A DNA stretch of 64,000 nt from Sphingomonas sp. TZW2008 (GTDB lineage Bacteria > Pseudomonadota > Alphaproteobacteria > Sphingomonadales > Sphingomonadaceae): NCBI RefSeq assembly GCF_002117915.1, contig NZ_BDJB01000005.1, forward strand, positions 62,001-126,000, read 5' to 3'. The translations under genes were made by a program, and so were the position numbers. The notes below the pieces were generated by a model, which was given only the letters and a program-made list of their open reading frames with translations, ran no database searches and was not told where the DNA came from. Below, in pieces: positions 16,690 to 24,533 of this stretch. Every line of letters begins with the position of its first letter. Position 1 is the stretch's first letter.

Positions 16690-17655
16690 GTGACGATTAT
16701 ACGACAGCCGACCCGCGCTGGGGTGCGCGACGCCGCCGCCAAGGTAGCGGCGACCCTGCCGCCAACGCCGCTTTTCACCGCCGAGATCCACGGCAAAACC
16801 GTAGCGTTGAAGGCGGAATCGCTGCAGCCGATCGGCGCGTTCAAGATCCGCGGCGCGTGGCATCGGCTGACGGCGCTCGACGAGGCGACGCGGCGGCGCG
16901 GCGTGGTCGCTTTTTCGAGCGGCAACCATGCGCAGGGCGTCGCCTGGGCGGCGCGGCGGCTCGGCATGGCGGCGACGATCGTCATGCCGGCCGATGCGCC
17001 GCGCGCGAAGGTCGAAGGCACGTTGGCGCTTGGCGCCGAAGTCGTCAGCTACGACCGCGAACGCGAGTCGCGCGAACTGATTGCAGCGCGGCTCGCGGAA
17101 GCGCGTGGTGCGACACTGGTGCCGAGTTTCGACGATCCGTGGATCATTGAGGGGCAGGGATCGACCGGAATCGAGGCCACCACGCAGATGCAGGAGGCTG
17201 GTTTGGGCCAACCGACGCGGGTGATCGTGCCGTGCGGCGGGGGCGGGCTCGCGGCAGGGATCGCGCTCGCGCTACCCGACGCCGCGATCACGGTCGTCGA
17301 GCCTGAGGGCTGGGACGACATGCGCCGCAGCCTAGAGGCGAGCTGGATCGAGCCGGTGGGCGACTCGCCGCCGCCGACCGCGTGCGACGCGCTGCAGACC
17401 AAGATCGTGTCGCCGCTGACGTTCGACGTTCTCTCGCGGCGCGATGCGACGGGGGTGACTGTCAGCGAGAAGCAGATCGCCGCAGCGCAGCGCTGGGCGG
17501 CGGAGACGCTGCGGCTGGTGGTGGAGCCGGGGGGCGCGGTGGCGCTGGCCGCGGTGCTGTCGGGCGCGGCCCCGGTCACCGACGGGACGCTCATCATTTT
17601 GTCCGGCGGAAACGTCGACATCGCCGCCTATGCGCGCGCGCTCGCGGCACGCTAG
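16690..17655 (+). CDS. Threonine/serine dehydratase (PLP fold type II)
   Basis: Deaminates threonine or serine to 2-oxobutyrate or pyruvate. The PLP lysine is Lys52 (PIGAFKIRGA), the substrate loop is SSGNHAQG (76-83), and the phosphate-binding glycine loop is PCGGGGLAAG. At 321 residues it lacks the C-terminal ACT regulatory region of biosynthetic IlvA, so it resembles the short catabolic type or serine racemase-like enzymes. GTG start at 16690 after GGATGAGA. It is divergent from the decarboxylase, and a 59-residue membrane protein gene follows after 9 bases. Confidence 0.88.
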   Translation: MTIIRQPTRAGVRDAAAKVAATLPPTPLFTAEIHGKTVALKAESLQPIGAFKIRGAWHRLTALDEATRRRGVVAFSSGNHAQGVAWAARRLGMAATIVMPADAPRAKVEGTLALGAEVVSYDRERESRELIAARLAEARGATLVPSFDDPWIIEGQGSTGIEATTQMQEAGLGQPTRVIVPCGGGGLAAGIALALPDAAITVVEPEGWDDMRRSLEASWIEPVGDSPPPTACDALQTKIVSPLTFDVLSRRDATGVTVSEKQIAAAQRWAAETLRLVVEPGGAVALAAVLSGAAPVTDGTLIILSGGNVDIAAYARALAAR

Positions 17656-17664
17656 GGCGCAGGC

Positions 17665-17844
17665 ATGAATGACGCTTACACCGGCATCGCCGCCGCCGCC
17701 CCCGCGATCGCGATGATCGCTGCCTTCGCCTGTGCGATCGGCGGTGGCTGGATGATCGCGTCGCGGCGCGATGCGCGGAAGGGCTGGCTGCTGATCGTGA
17801 TGGCGACGGTGCTCGTCGGCAACGTCGCCATCTGGAACCTGTGA
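17665..17844 (+). CDS. Small two-helix membrane protein (59 aa), function unknown
   Basis: A short reading frame, MNDAYTGIAAAAPAIAMIAA at its start, with two hydrophobic segments (residues about 8-30 and 41-58) joined by the basic loop ASRRDARKGW. That layout predicts a two-pass inner-membrane protein with the loop in the cytoplasm. It begins 9 bases after the dehydratase stop, with AGGGCGCAGGC before the ATG, so it is probably in the same transcript. Codon third positions are G/C-rich like real genes here. No family recognised. Confidence 0.65.
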   Translation: MNDAYTGIAAAAPAIAMIAAFACAIGGGWMIASRRDARKGWLLIVMATVLVGNVAIWNL

Positions 17845-17857
17845 ACCGGCGTTCGCG

Positions 17858-18514
17858 TCAGCGGATCGGCGAGTTCGGGTCGAGCCGCATGTCGAGGTAA
17901 TTGTCGACCGACTTCATCAGGTCGTCCATCTCGTGCTCGAAGAAATGGTTCGCGCGCGGGATCGTGTCGTGATGGATCGTGATGTGCTTCTGCGTGCGCA
18001 GCTTGTCGACGAGCTTCTGTGTCGCAGGCGGCGTCGCCACCTCGTCCTCGGCGCCCTGGATGATGATGCCCGACGACGGGCAGGGCGCGAGGAAGGTGAA
18101 GTCGTAGAGGTTGGCGGGCGGCGCGACCGAGATGAAGCCGCGGATCTCGGGGCGGCGCATCAGCAGCTGCATACCGATCCACGCGCCGAAGCTGAAGCCC
18201 GCAATCCAAGTCGTCGATGCTTCGGGGTGGAAGCTCTGCACCCAGTCGAGCGCACTCGCCGCGTCGGAAAGTTCGCCGACGCCGTTGTCGAACGTGCCTT
18301 GGCTCTTGCCCACGCCGCGAAAGTTGAAGCGCAAGGTGGCGAAGCCGCGGCGCTGGAAGGTCTTGTAGAGCGCCTGAACGATATGATTGTTCATCGTGCC
18401 GCCCGCCGTCGGGTGCGGATGAAGGATCATCGCGACCGGCGCGCGCGGCTTCGGGGCGGGGGCGAAACGCCCTTCGAGACGGCCTTCGGGGCCGGGAAAG
18501 ATCACTTCGGGCAT
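17858..18514 (-). CDS. Alpha/beta hydrolase
   Basis: A 218-residue alpha/beta hydrolase of the dienelactone hydrolase-like/serine aminopeptidase-like kind often annotated as YsgA or COG2945. LHPHPTAGGTMNN (residues 31-43) forms the oxyanion region, the nucleophile elbow is GFSFGA with Ser108, and the acid and base lie in GAEDEVATP and RANHFFEH. Physiological substrate unknown. ATG 18514 fits the family start (PEVIFPGPEGRLEGRF). It is divergent from the cysteine desulfurase operon and shares its 86-base promoter region; this neighbourhood recurs in alphaproteobacteria, but I cannot verify that here. Confidence 0.85.
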   Translation of the reverse strand: MPEVIFPGPEGRLEGRFAPAPKPRAPVAMILHPHPTAGGTMNNHIVQALYKTFQRRGFATLRFNFRGVGKSQGTFDNGVGELSDAASALDWVQSFHPEASTTWIAGFSFGAWIGMQLLMRRPEIRGFISVAPPANLYDFTFLAPCPSSGIIIQGAEDEVATPPATQKLVDKLRTQKHITIHHDTIPRANHFFEHEMDDLMKSVDNYLDMRLDPNSPIR

Positions 18515-18600
18515 CGATACTCTTGTCGTTTTGCGCACGCCGGATGTGGCGCGGGAACTGCGGGACTATATAGGACGGGCTTTCGTTTAGGGAACGACTT

Positions 18601-19674
18601 TTGCCCGACCGGCTCTATCTCGACCATGCCGCGACCACGCCGATGACCGCCGCGGCACGTGCCGCGATGGCGCATGGCATCGATCTGTGGGCGAACCCGT
18701 CGTCGCCGCATCAGGAGGGCCGCGCAGCGCGCGCGGCGCTCGAGCAGGCGCGAGGGGCGATCGGCAGGGCCTATGGCTGGGAACGCGAGGTACTGCTGAC
18801 GAGCGGGGCGAGCGAATCGCTGGCGATCGCGCTTGGGCGTGCGATCGTGACGCGGCAGCTGGTGTCGGCAGTCGAGCACGATGCTGCGATCCGAGCCGCG
18901 AGCGACGCGGCGGCGACGGTGCCCGTCGGGGCGGACGGAATCGTTGATTGCGCGGCGCTAGAAGCGGCGCTCACCGCGGAGGCCGGCGCGCGCGCGCTCG
19001 TGTGCGTGCAATGGTGCAACAGCGAGACCGGGGTGCGTCAGCCGATCGCCGCGATCGCCCGCATTGTTCACGCGGCAGGCGGCCTGTTGCTGGTCGACGC
19101 AGCGCAGATGCCCTCGTCGGCGGAACTGGCGGACCATGCCGATTTTGTCGCGCTCTCAGCCCACAAGCGCGGCGGGCCGCCGGGGATCGGGGCGTTGCTG
19201 GTGCGCGATCTGGCGACGCTTCGCCCGACCGGTGGGCAGGAACGCGGCTATCGGCCGGGTACCGAGAACCTGCCCGCCACGCTCGGCTATGCCGCGGCGC
19301 TTGCCGAGCCCGAGCCTGATCATGTCGGCTTGCGCGCGCGCCTTGACGACGCGATCCGGCGGTCGGGCGGCTACGTCGTCGCCGAGGTGTCGCCGCGCCA
19401 TCCGGCGATCGCCAGCTACCGACTGCCGGGCACGCCGGCGAGCGCGCAGCTCATCCGGCTCGACCTTGCAGGTATCGCAGTCTCTGCCGGCAGCGCGTGC
19501 GCGAGCGGGAGTCTGAAGCCGAGCCACGTGCTGCGCGCGATGGGCTGGGACGAGGAAGCGACGCGCGCGGTGATCCGGGTGAGCTTCGGCCGCACGACGA
19601 GCGCCGCCGACGTCGATCGCTTTATCGTCGCCTGGCGCGACTTGGCGCGCGCCGTCCGATCGCTCGCCGCATGA
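18601..19674 (+). CDS. Cysteine desulfurase-like class V aminotransferase (first of two paralogues)
   Basis: NifS/IscS-family PLP enzyme of 357 residues that would remove sulfur from cysteine as a persulfide. It opens with LYLDHAATTPM; the PLP lysine is Lys189 (ALSAHKRGGPPG) and the persulfide cysteine is Cys300 in SAGSACASGS. The segment after His188 differs from the usual HKIYGPKG, a sign of divergence from housekeeping IscS. TTG start at 18601 after an AGGGAAC site. Its stop overlaps the ATG of a second paralogue by 4 bases. Either a specialised desulfurase or half of a heteromeric enzyme; this is inference. Confidence 0.85.
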   Translation: MPDRLYLDHAATTPMTAAARAAMAHGIDLWANPSSPHQEGRAARAALEQARGAIGRAYGWEREVLLTSGASESLAIALGRAIVTRQLVSAVEHDAAIRAASDAAATVPVGADGIVDCAALEAALTAEAGARALVCVQWCNSETGVRQPIAAIARIVHAAGGLLLVDAAQMPSSAELADHADFVALSAHKRGGPPGIGALLVRDLATLRPTGGQERGYRPGTENLPATLGYAAALAEPEPDHVGLRARLDDAIRRSGGYVVAEVSPRHPAIASYRLPGTPASAQLIRLDLAGIAVSAGSACASGSLKPSHVLRAMGWDEEATRAVIRVSFGRTTSAADVDRFIVAWRDLARAVRSLAA

Positions 19675-20753
19675 TCTACCTCGATTACCAGGCAACGACC
19701 CCGCTCGCGCCCGAGGTGTTCGACGCGATGGTGCCGTGGCTGCGTGACCAGTTCGCCAATCCACACTCGCCGAGCCGCATCGGCCGCGCCGCAAAAGCCG
19801 CGATCGAGGTGGCGCGCGACCAGGTAGCGGCGCTGCTTCCGCCCGGGGGACGCGTCGTCTTCACCAGCGGTGCGACCGAGGCGCTCAACTGGGCGATCAA
19901 GGGCACGCGCGGGTCGATCGTGTCGATCGCGAGCGAACATGCCGCGGTGATCGACACGCTGCGTGCCGAGAGCGCCGCCGGGCGCGAGGTGACGGTGCTG
20001 CCGGTGCGGCCCGACGGTCGGCTTGACTTGTGGGTAGCGCGACGCGTGCTGGGGCAGGGGGCGGGCCTGCTCGTCGCGATGCTCGTCAACAACGAGATCG
20101 GAGTGACGCAGCCGATCCGCGAGCTCGCCAGCCGCGCGCGGTCGGTCGGCGCGCTAGTGCTGTGCGATGCCGTCCAAGGGTTCGGCCGTGTGCCGATCCC
20201 CGAGCAATGCGACCTGATCGCGGTATCCGCACACAAGATCCACGGCCCCAAGGGGATCGGCGCGCTGTGGATCCGCGACGGCGTGACGCTCGAGCCGCTG
20301 CTGCACGGCGGCGACCAGGAGGACGGGCGGTCGGGCACGCTGAGCCCGGCGCTGTGCGTCGGCTTCGGCGTCGCCGCGCGACTGATGGCCGAGCGGCAAG
20401 ATGCGGATCGGGCGCACGTGGCGCGGCTGTGGAATATCGCGACCGAGCGGCTGCCCGGCTGGACGCTCAACGGATCGGCCGAGCACCGCTACCACGGGAA
20501 CGTCAACGTGCGACGCGCGCGGCTCGACGTGAACCGGCTGATGAGCGAGTGCCGCGACATCGCCTTCTCGGCCGGATCGGCCTGCGCGAGCGGATCAGGG
20601 CGGCCGAGCCATGTTTTAAAGGCAATCGGGCTGCTCGATGCCGAGGCCCGCGCCTCGATCCGGCTCGGGTTCGGCCGCTACACGGGCGAGGCGGAGTTGC
20701 GCGCCGGGCTCGACCAGATTGTCGCTGCGGCCGATCGGCAGGTCGTTCGATGA
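19671..20753 (+). CDS. Cysteine desulfurase (second paralogue)
   Basis: A 360-residue NifS/IscS-type desulfurase, closer to the canonical sequence than its upstream neighbour: MIYLDYQATTPLAPEVFDAM, FTSGATEALNWAIKG, the PLP lysine Lys189 in VSAHKIHGPKGIGALW, and the active-site Cys305 in SAGSACASGSGRPSHVL. It probably provides sulfur for Fe-S cluster or tRNA thiolation. Start ATG 19671 is fixed by the ATGA overlap with the first paralogue; its own TGA overlaps the ferredoxin ATG in the same way, so three proteins are made from one coupled message. Confidence 0.92.
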   Translation: MIYLDYQATTPLAPEVFDAMVPWLRDQFANPHSPSRIGRAAKAAIEVARDQVAALLPPGGRVVFTSGATEALNWAIKGTRGSIVSIASEHAAVIDTLRAESAAGREVTVLPVRPDGRLDLWVARRVLGQGAGLLVAMLVNNEIGVTQPIRELASRARSVGALVLCDAVQGFGRVPIPEQCDLIAVSAHKIHGPKGIGALWIRDGVTLEPLLHGGDQEDGRSGTLSPALCVGFGVAARLMAERQDADRAHVARLWNIATERLPGWTLNGSAEHRYHGNVNVRRARLDVNRLMSECRDIAFSAGSACASGSGRPSHVLKAIGLLDAEARASIRLGFGRYTGEAELRAGLDQIVAAADRQVVR

Positions 20754-21055
20754 GGATCGTCTTTCGACAAGCGGACGGCGACGAGATCGTCGCCGATGGT
20801 GCGCCGGGCGAGCGCTTGCTGCACGTCGGCCAACGCCATGGGCTGCCGCTGGAGGGTACGTGCGAGGGCGAGCTCGCCTGCGCCACTTGCCACGTCATCG
20901 TCGATGCCGACGACTTCGCGCGGCTACCGCCGGCGCGCGAGGAGGAGGAAGACATGCTCGACCTGGCCTACGGGGCAACGCGCACCAGCCGCCTGTCGTG
21001 CCAGATCGTCCTCGACGAGACGCTTGCCGGGCTGCGCGTCACGGTGCCGCGCTGA
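20750..21055 (+). CDS. [2Fe-2S] ferredoxin, adrenodoxin/Isc-Fdx type
   Basis: A 101-residue electron carrier with the vertebrate-type cluster motif: Cys38, Cys44, Cys47 (CEGELACATC, spacing C-x5-C-x2-C) and Cys84 (SCQIV). An acidic stretch PPAREEEEDMLDLAYG between the third and fourth ligands is the partner-binding helix known from adrenodoxin-like ferredoxins. Such ferredoxins supply electrons for Fe-S assembly or P450s. The ATGA overlap with the desulfurase gene argues for Fe-S assembly. A matching adrenodoxin-reductase-type flavoprotein is encoded at 28.1-29.4 kb. Confidence 0.92.
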   Translation: MRIVFRQADGDEIVADGAPGERLLHVGQRHGLPLEGTCEGELACATCHVIVDADDFARLPPAREEEEDMLDLAYGATRTSRLSCQIVLDETLAGLRVTVPR

Positions 21056-21125
21056 AGGCACAGCCGGCGTTCATCTTGCGCTCCTTACCCCTTCGTCTTG
21101 TGCGAACGTGTGAAGGAGTAACGAG

Positions 21126-21443
21126 ATGAAGCTGATCGCTCTCACCGCCGCTGGCCTGCTCGCTGCCAGCGCGCTGACCCCCGTTCCCGCCGATGCGCAG
21201 CGCCGCGGCTGGCATGACGATCGTGACTGGCGTGGCGATCGTGACTGGCGCGGCGACCGCAGGTGGCGCGGCGATCGGCGCTGGCGCGGGGATCGCCGCT
21301 GGGGCCGCGGCCCAAACCGCCACTGGCGCGGTGATCGCGGCTACGGCTACGGCTATCGCTACCGGCCGCGCTCGCGCGTCGTGTGCCGCGTCGTGCGCGG
21401 CTATTACGGGCCGGTACGGCGCTGCTTCACCATCCGCCGATAG
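21126..21443 (+). CDS. Secreted basic protein with WRGDR repeats
   Basis: A 105-residue exported protein. Residues 1-25 are a signal peptide (MKLIALTAAGLLAASALTPV, cleavage after ADAQ). The mature part contains hexapeptide repeats of the form W-R-G-D-R-x, then a Gly/Tyr-rich GYGYGYRYRPR linker and a C-terminal segment with two cysteines (VVCRVV and RRCFTI) that could form a disulfide. It is strongly basic. Similar short Arg/Trp/Asp repeat proteins occur in sphingomonads without known function. A GGAGTAACGAG ribosome site precedes the ATG. Confidence 0.75.
   Translation: MKLIALTAAGLLAASALTPVPADAQRRGWHDDRDWRGDRDWRGDRRWRGDRRWRGDRRWGRGPNRHWRGDRGYGYGYRYRPRSRVVCRVVRGYYGPVRRCFTIRR
21225..21296 (+). 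repeat. Four 18-bp in-frame tandem repeats in the WRGDR protein gene
   Basis: Units of 18 bases beginning at 21225, 21243, 21261 and 21279 share the core TGGCGCGGCGATCG with a few third-position changes. They encode W-R-G-D-R-x. The near identity at the DNA level suggests recent expansion and possible length variation between strains. Confidence 0.85.
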
Positions 21444-21491
21444 GCGCACCGAGCCCTCTTGAACCCCGCCTCGCGCTCGGCCATATGGCCG

Positions 21492-21588
21492 CGCGGGAGT
21501 CGGGCGGACGTGGTCGTCGCCAACCTGGTCAGATCCGGAAGGAAGCAGCCACAACGATTTCGCCGCGGGTCGTTCCGGCTCCCACCGC
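21492..21588 (+). ncRNA. ffs: Signal recognition particle RNA, small bacterial (4.5S) type
   Basis: The universally conserved S-domain is present: CTGGTCAGATCCGGAAGGAA followed by GCAGCC, with the GGAA tetraloop closing the Ffh-binding helix. Flanking strands pair: GGGAGTCGG (21495-21503) with CCGGCTCCC (21575-21583, one wobble), extending to GCGC/GCGC at the ends. About 97 bases fits the small bacterial class. Position directly before dnaX-ybaB is the classic location. Exact ends are estimated from pairing. Confidence 0.93.
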
Positions 21589-21780
21589 GCCTCCTTTCCG
21601 ATATCGATAGATTTGTGAGCGCACGCGCGACGGCGGTCGGTTATGGTCGCTTAACCGTCATCGCAGGCGTCGGGCGCGCGATACGGCTTCCGCGAAATCG
21701 CCCACTGACTCTGCGCGGTCCTGCGCCTATGTTGGCACGGTGCGTTACCGTTCCCTCCTAGTCACTCCGTCGATCCGGGT

Positions 21781-23436
21781 ATGACCGATACTCTCCTCGG
21801 CCTCGACGAACCCGTGCAACCGGCGCGTGGCGGCGAGGCGTATCGCGTGCTCGCGCGCAAATACCGGCCGCAGACGTTCCAGGCGCTGATCGGCCAGGAG
21901 GCGATGGTCCGCACGCTGGAGAATGCGATCAAGCGCGACCGTATTGCACACGCCTTCCTGCTGACGGGTGTGCGCGGCGTCGGCAAGACGTCGACCGCGC
22001 GGCTGATCGCCAAGGCGCTGAATTGCATCGGGCCGGACGGGCAGGGCGGGCCGACGATCGATCCTTGCGGCGTCTGCGAACCGTGCCGCGCGATCGCCGA
22101 GGGCCGGCACATCGACGTGATCGAGATGGACGCCGCGAGCCACACCGGCATCGACGACATCCGCGAGATCATCGAGGCGTCGCGCTACGCCGCGGTCTCC
22201 GCGCGCTACAAGGTCTATATCATCGACGAAGTTCACATGCTGTCGAAGGCGGCGTTCAACGGCCTGCTGAAGACGCTTGAGGAGCCGCCGGGACACGTGA
22301 AGTTTCTGTTCGCGACCACCGAAGTGAGCAAGGTTCCCGTGACGGTGCTGTCGCGCTGCCAGCGCTTCGACCTGCGGCGCATTCCGGCCGAGAAGCTGGC
22401 CGAGCATTTCGCCGCCGTCAGCGTGAAGGAGAACGCCTCGGCCGAACCCGAGGCGCTGGCGCTGATCGCACGCGCTGCCGAGGGATCGGCGCGCGATGGA
22501 TTGTCGATCCTCGATCAGGCGATCGCGCATGCCGATCTCGAGGGCGGCGGCGTCACCGCGGCGGCAGTGCGCGAGATGCTCGGGCTGTCCGATCGCGGCG
22601 CGGTGCGTGATCTGCTCGGCCTGCTGCTCGCCGGCGATGGGCCGGGAGCGCTCGCCGCAATGCGGCGGCAGTATGACTTCGGTGTCGACCCGCAAGGCGT
22701 GCTGCGCGCCTTGCTGGAGGCGGTGCACGGCGTGACGCTGGTCAAGGTCGGGACGGCAGACGATCCGGCGCAGCCCGCCGAAGAGCGCGCCGCGTTCCAC
22801 GAATGGGCCGGCAAGCTCTCCTTTCCGCTGCTGCACCGCCTGTGGCAGCTGCTGCTGAAGGGGCACGACGAGGTCGCACGGGCCGCGCTGCCGATCGAGA
22901 CGGCGGAGATGGCGCTGCTGCGCGTCGTTCACGCGCGCAGCCTGCCCGATCCGGCTGAGTTGATGCGCGCGCCGCCCGAGGCGGGGGCGCCCACGCCGGC
23001 GCCAGCAGCCGCACCATCTCCAGCGTCCCCGGCGCCGTCTCGCGAAGCGGTTTCGGCGCAGGATGCGCTGCCCGCGAGCTTCGCTGCGGTGGTGGAGCGG
23101 CTGGAGGCCGAGGGGCATCACCTGCTTGCGGTGCGGTTGGCGCATGGCGCGCGCGTCGTACGCTATGCGCCGCCCGAGATCGTCTTCAGCGGATCGCGCC
23201 CGATTGCCGCGGATACGCTGAACGATGCGACGGTCGCGCTGCGCGCCGTTACGGGCACGGCCTGGAAGCTGTCGATGATCGACGCCCCGGGCGAGCAGAC
23301 GTTGAAAGAAATCGCCGATCAGGCGGCGGAAGCGGAGCGCCAGGCTATCCTGGCATCGCCGCTGGTCAAGGCGGCGATCGATGCCTTTCCCGATGCCGAA
23401 CTGATCGACTGGCCACAGAAAAGGAACAACGCGTGA
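21781..23436 (+). CDS. dnaX: DNA polymerase III subunits gamma and tau
   Basis: Clamp-loader ATPase of the replisome, 551 residues. N-terminal YRVLARKYRPQTFQALIGQE, Walker A GVRGVGKTSTARL, the zinc-binding cysteines in CIGPDGQGG..CGVCEPCRAI, Walker B VYIIDEVHMLS and the sensor SRCQRFDLRRI are all present. A Pro/Ala-rich hinge (residues about 400-425) precedes the C-terminal tau-like domain. Whether gamma arises by frameshifting cannot be shown; I see no obvious slippery A-run. It follows ffs and overlaps ybaB by 4 bases. Confidence 0.96.
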   Translation: MTDTLLGLDEPVQPARGGEAYRVLARKYRPQTFQALIGQEAMVRTLENAIKRDRIAHAFLLTGVRGVGKTSTARLIAKALNCIGPDGQGGPTIDPCGVCEPCRAIAEGRHIDVIEMDAASHTGIDDIREIIEASRYAAVSARYKVYIIDEVHMLSKAAFNGLLKTLEEPPGHVKFLFATTEVSKVPVTVLSRCQRFDLRRIPAEKLAEHFAAVSVKENASAEPEALALIARAAEGSARDGLSILDQAIAHADLEGGGVTAAAVREMLGLSDRGAVRDLLGLLLAGDGPGALAAMRRQYDFGVDPQGVLRALLEAVHGVTLVKVGTADDPAQPAEERAAFHEWAGKLSFPLLHRLWQLLLKGHDEVARAALPIETAEMALLRVVHARSLPDPAELMRAPPEAGAPTPAPAAAPSPASPAPSREAVSAQDALPASFAAVVERLEAEGHHLLAVRLAHGARVVRYAPPEIVFSGSRPIAADTLNDATVALRAVTGTAWKLSMIDAPGEQTLKEIADQAAEAERQAILASPLVKAAIDAFPDAELIDWPQKRNNA

Positions 23437-23768
23437 AGGATATCAACGAACTGCTCGCGGCCGCGCAGAGTGCGGCGGAGAACGTGCAGAAGCAGATGGA
23501 TCAGGCGCAGGCGACGCTCGGTCAGATCGAGGTCGAAGGCGCGGCCGGTGGCGGCCTCGTCAAGATCAAAGCGACGGCGAAGGGGCGTATCCTGTCGGTG
23601 GCGATCGACGACTCCCTGATCGTCCCGGCCGAGAAGCAGATGCTCGAGGATCTTGTCGCGGCGGCATTCAACGACGCGCGGGCGAAGGCCGACGCCGTCT
23701 CCTCGCAGGAGATGGCGAAGATGACCAGCGGACTGCCGCTGCCGCCGGGCTTCAAGCTGCCGTTCTGA
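23433..23768 (+). CDS. YbaB/EbfC family nucleoid-associated protein
   Basis: A 111-residue DNA-binding protein that forms tweezer-like dimers. The helix AQSAAENVQKQMDQAQATLGQ, the beta segment GGLVKIKATAKGRILSVAID and the C-terminal MAKMTSGLPLPPGFKLPF are standard YbaB features. GTG start at 23433 with a GTGA overlap onto dnaX and AAGGAACAA upstream. recR, the usual third member of this cluster, is not here but at 51.8 kb. Confidence 0.94.
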   Translation: MKDINELLAAAQSAAENVQKQMDQAQATLGQIEVEGAAGGGLVKIKATAKGRILSVAIDDSLIVPAEKQMLEDLVAAAFNDARAKADAVSSQEMAKMTSGLPLPPGFKLPF

Positions 23769-23801
23769 TCGACCGCGGCAAACGGGCTCGGCGGCCTGCG
23801 G

Positions 23802-24530
23802 TCACCGCAGGCAGGCGTCGAGCCCCTCGCGCCTAACGGTGCCGACGTAGCGCGCGAGCGTGTTGCCATGGCGGCGGACGAAGCCGTGCGGCGCGATCGC
23901 CGCGCGCTTCTTGGGCAGCGGCAGGACCGCGGCGATACGCGCCGCCTCGGTCGCGGTCAGCCGGTCGGCCGAATGGTTGAAATAACGGATCGCCCCCGCC
24001 TCGACGCCATAGGTGCCGATCCCGGTCTCGGCGACATTAAGATAGACTTCCATGATCCGCCGCTTGCCCCAGATCGCCTCGATCAGGAACGTGAACCAGG
24101 CTTCGAACGCCTTGCGTACGTAGCCGCCGCCTTGAAACAGGAAGACGTTCTTCGCCGTCTGCTGGCTGATCGTCGAGCCGCCGCGGATGCGCCCGCCCTT
24201 GGCGTTGCGATAGGCAGCGCCGGCGATCGCGCGGAAATCGAAGCCGTTGTGGCTGCAGAAGCGCGCATCTTCGCCGGCAATGGCAGCGCGCGGCATATCG
24301 GCATCGATCTCGTCGAGCGGACGCCACTCCTTGGTGATCGAATGGCCGGACAGCAAGTCGCCCAGCATCGTGAAGGTGAAGGGCGGCGGCACGAAGCGCA
24401 GCGCCACGACCCACAGCAGCGATAGCGCCACGAAGATGATGACGACCTTCAAGCCGACACGAAGGAAACGCTTGCCGAAGCCGTGCCTGCTATGCCCAGG
24501 ACGACGAGTACCTGCAGGAACCCTGGCCAC
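23802..24530 (-). CDS. mtgA: Monofunctional biosynthetic peptidoglycan transglycosylase
   Basis: GT51 glycosyltransferase that polymerises lipid II into glycan strands. One N-terminal membrane helix (residues about 25-46) is followed by the catalytic domain; the general base is Glu87 in AIAGEDARFCSHNGFD, and RGGSTISQQTAKNVFL plus EVYLNVAETG are signature blocks. There is no transpeptidase domain, and 242 residues is normal for MtgA. It starts three bases after the stop of the glycosyltransferase gene upstream and may be co-transcribed with it. Confidence 0.95.
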   Translation of the reverse strand: MARVPAGTRRPGHSRHGFGKRFLRVGLKVVIIFVALSLLWVVALRFVPPPFTFTMLGDLLSGHSITKEWRPLDEIDADMPRAAIAGEDARFCSHNGFDFRAIAGAAYRNAKGGRIRGGSTISQQTAKNVFLFQGGGYVRKAFEAWFTFLIEAIWGKRRIMEVYLNVAETGIGTYGVEAGAIRYFNHSADRLTATEAARIAAVLPLPKKRAAIAPHGFVRRHGNTLARYVGTVRREGLDACLR

Positions 24531-24533
24531 CGG

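Noticed and set aside
21225..21296. Short regular repeats considered as a CRISPR-like array
   Set aside because: Units are 18 bases, directly adjacent without spacers, and in frame with a secreted protein.
21781..23436. Programmed frameshift site in dnaX producing the gamma subunit
   Set aside because: I saw no A-rich slippery run followed by a clear stem in the hinge region, so it is not reported.
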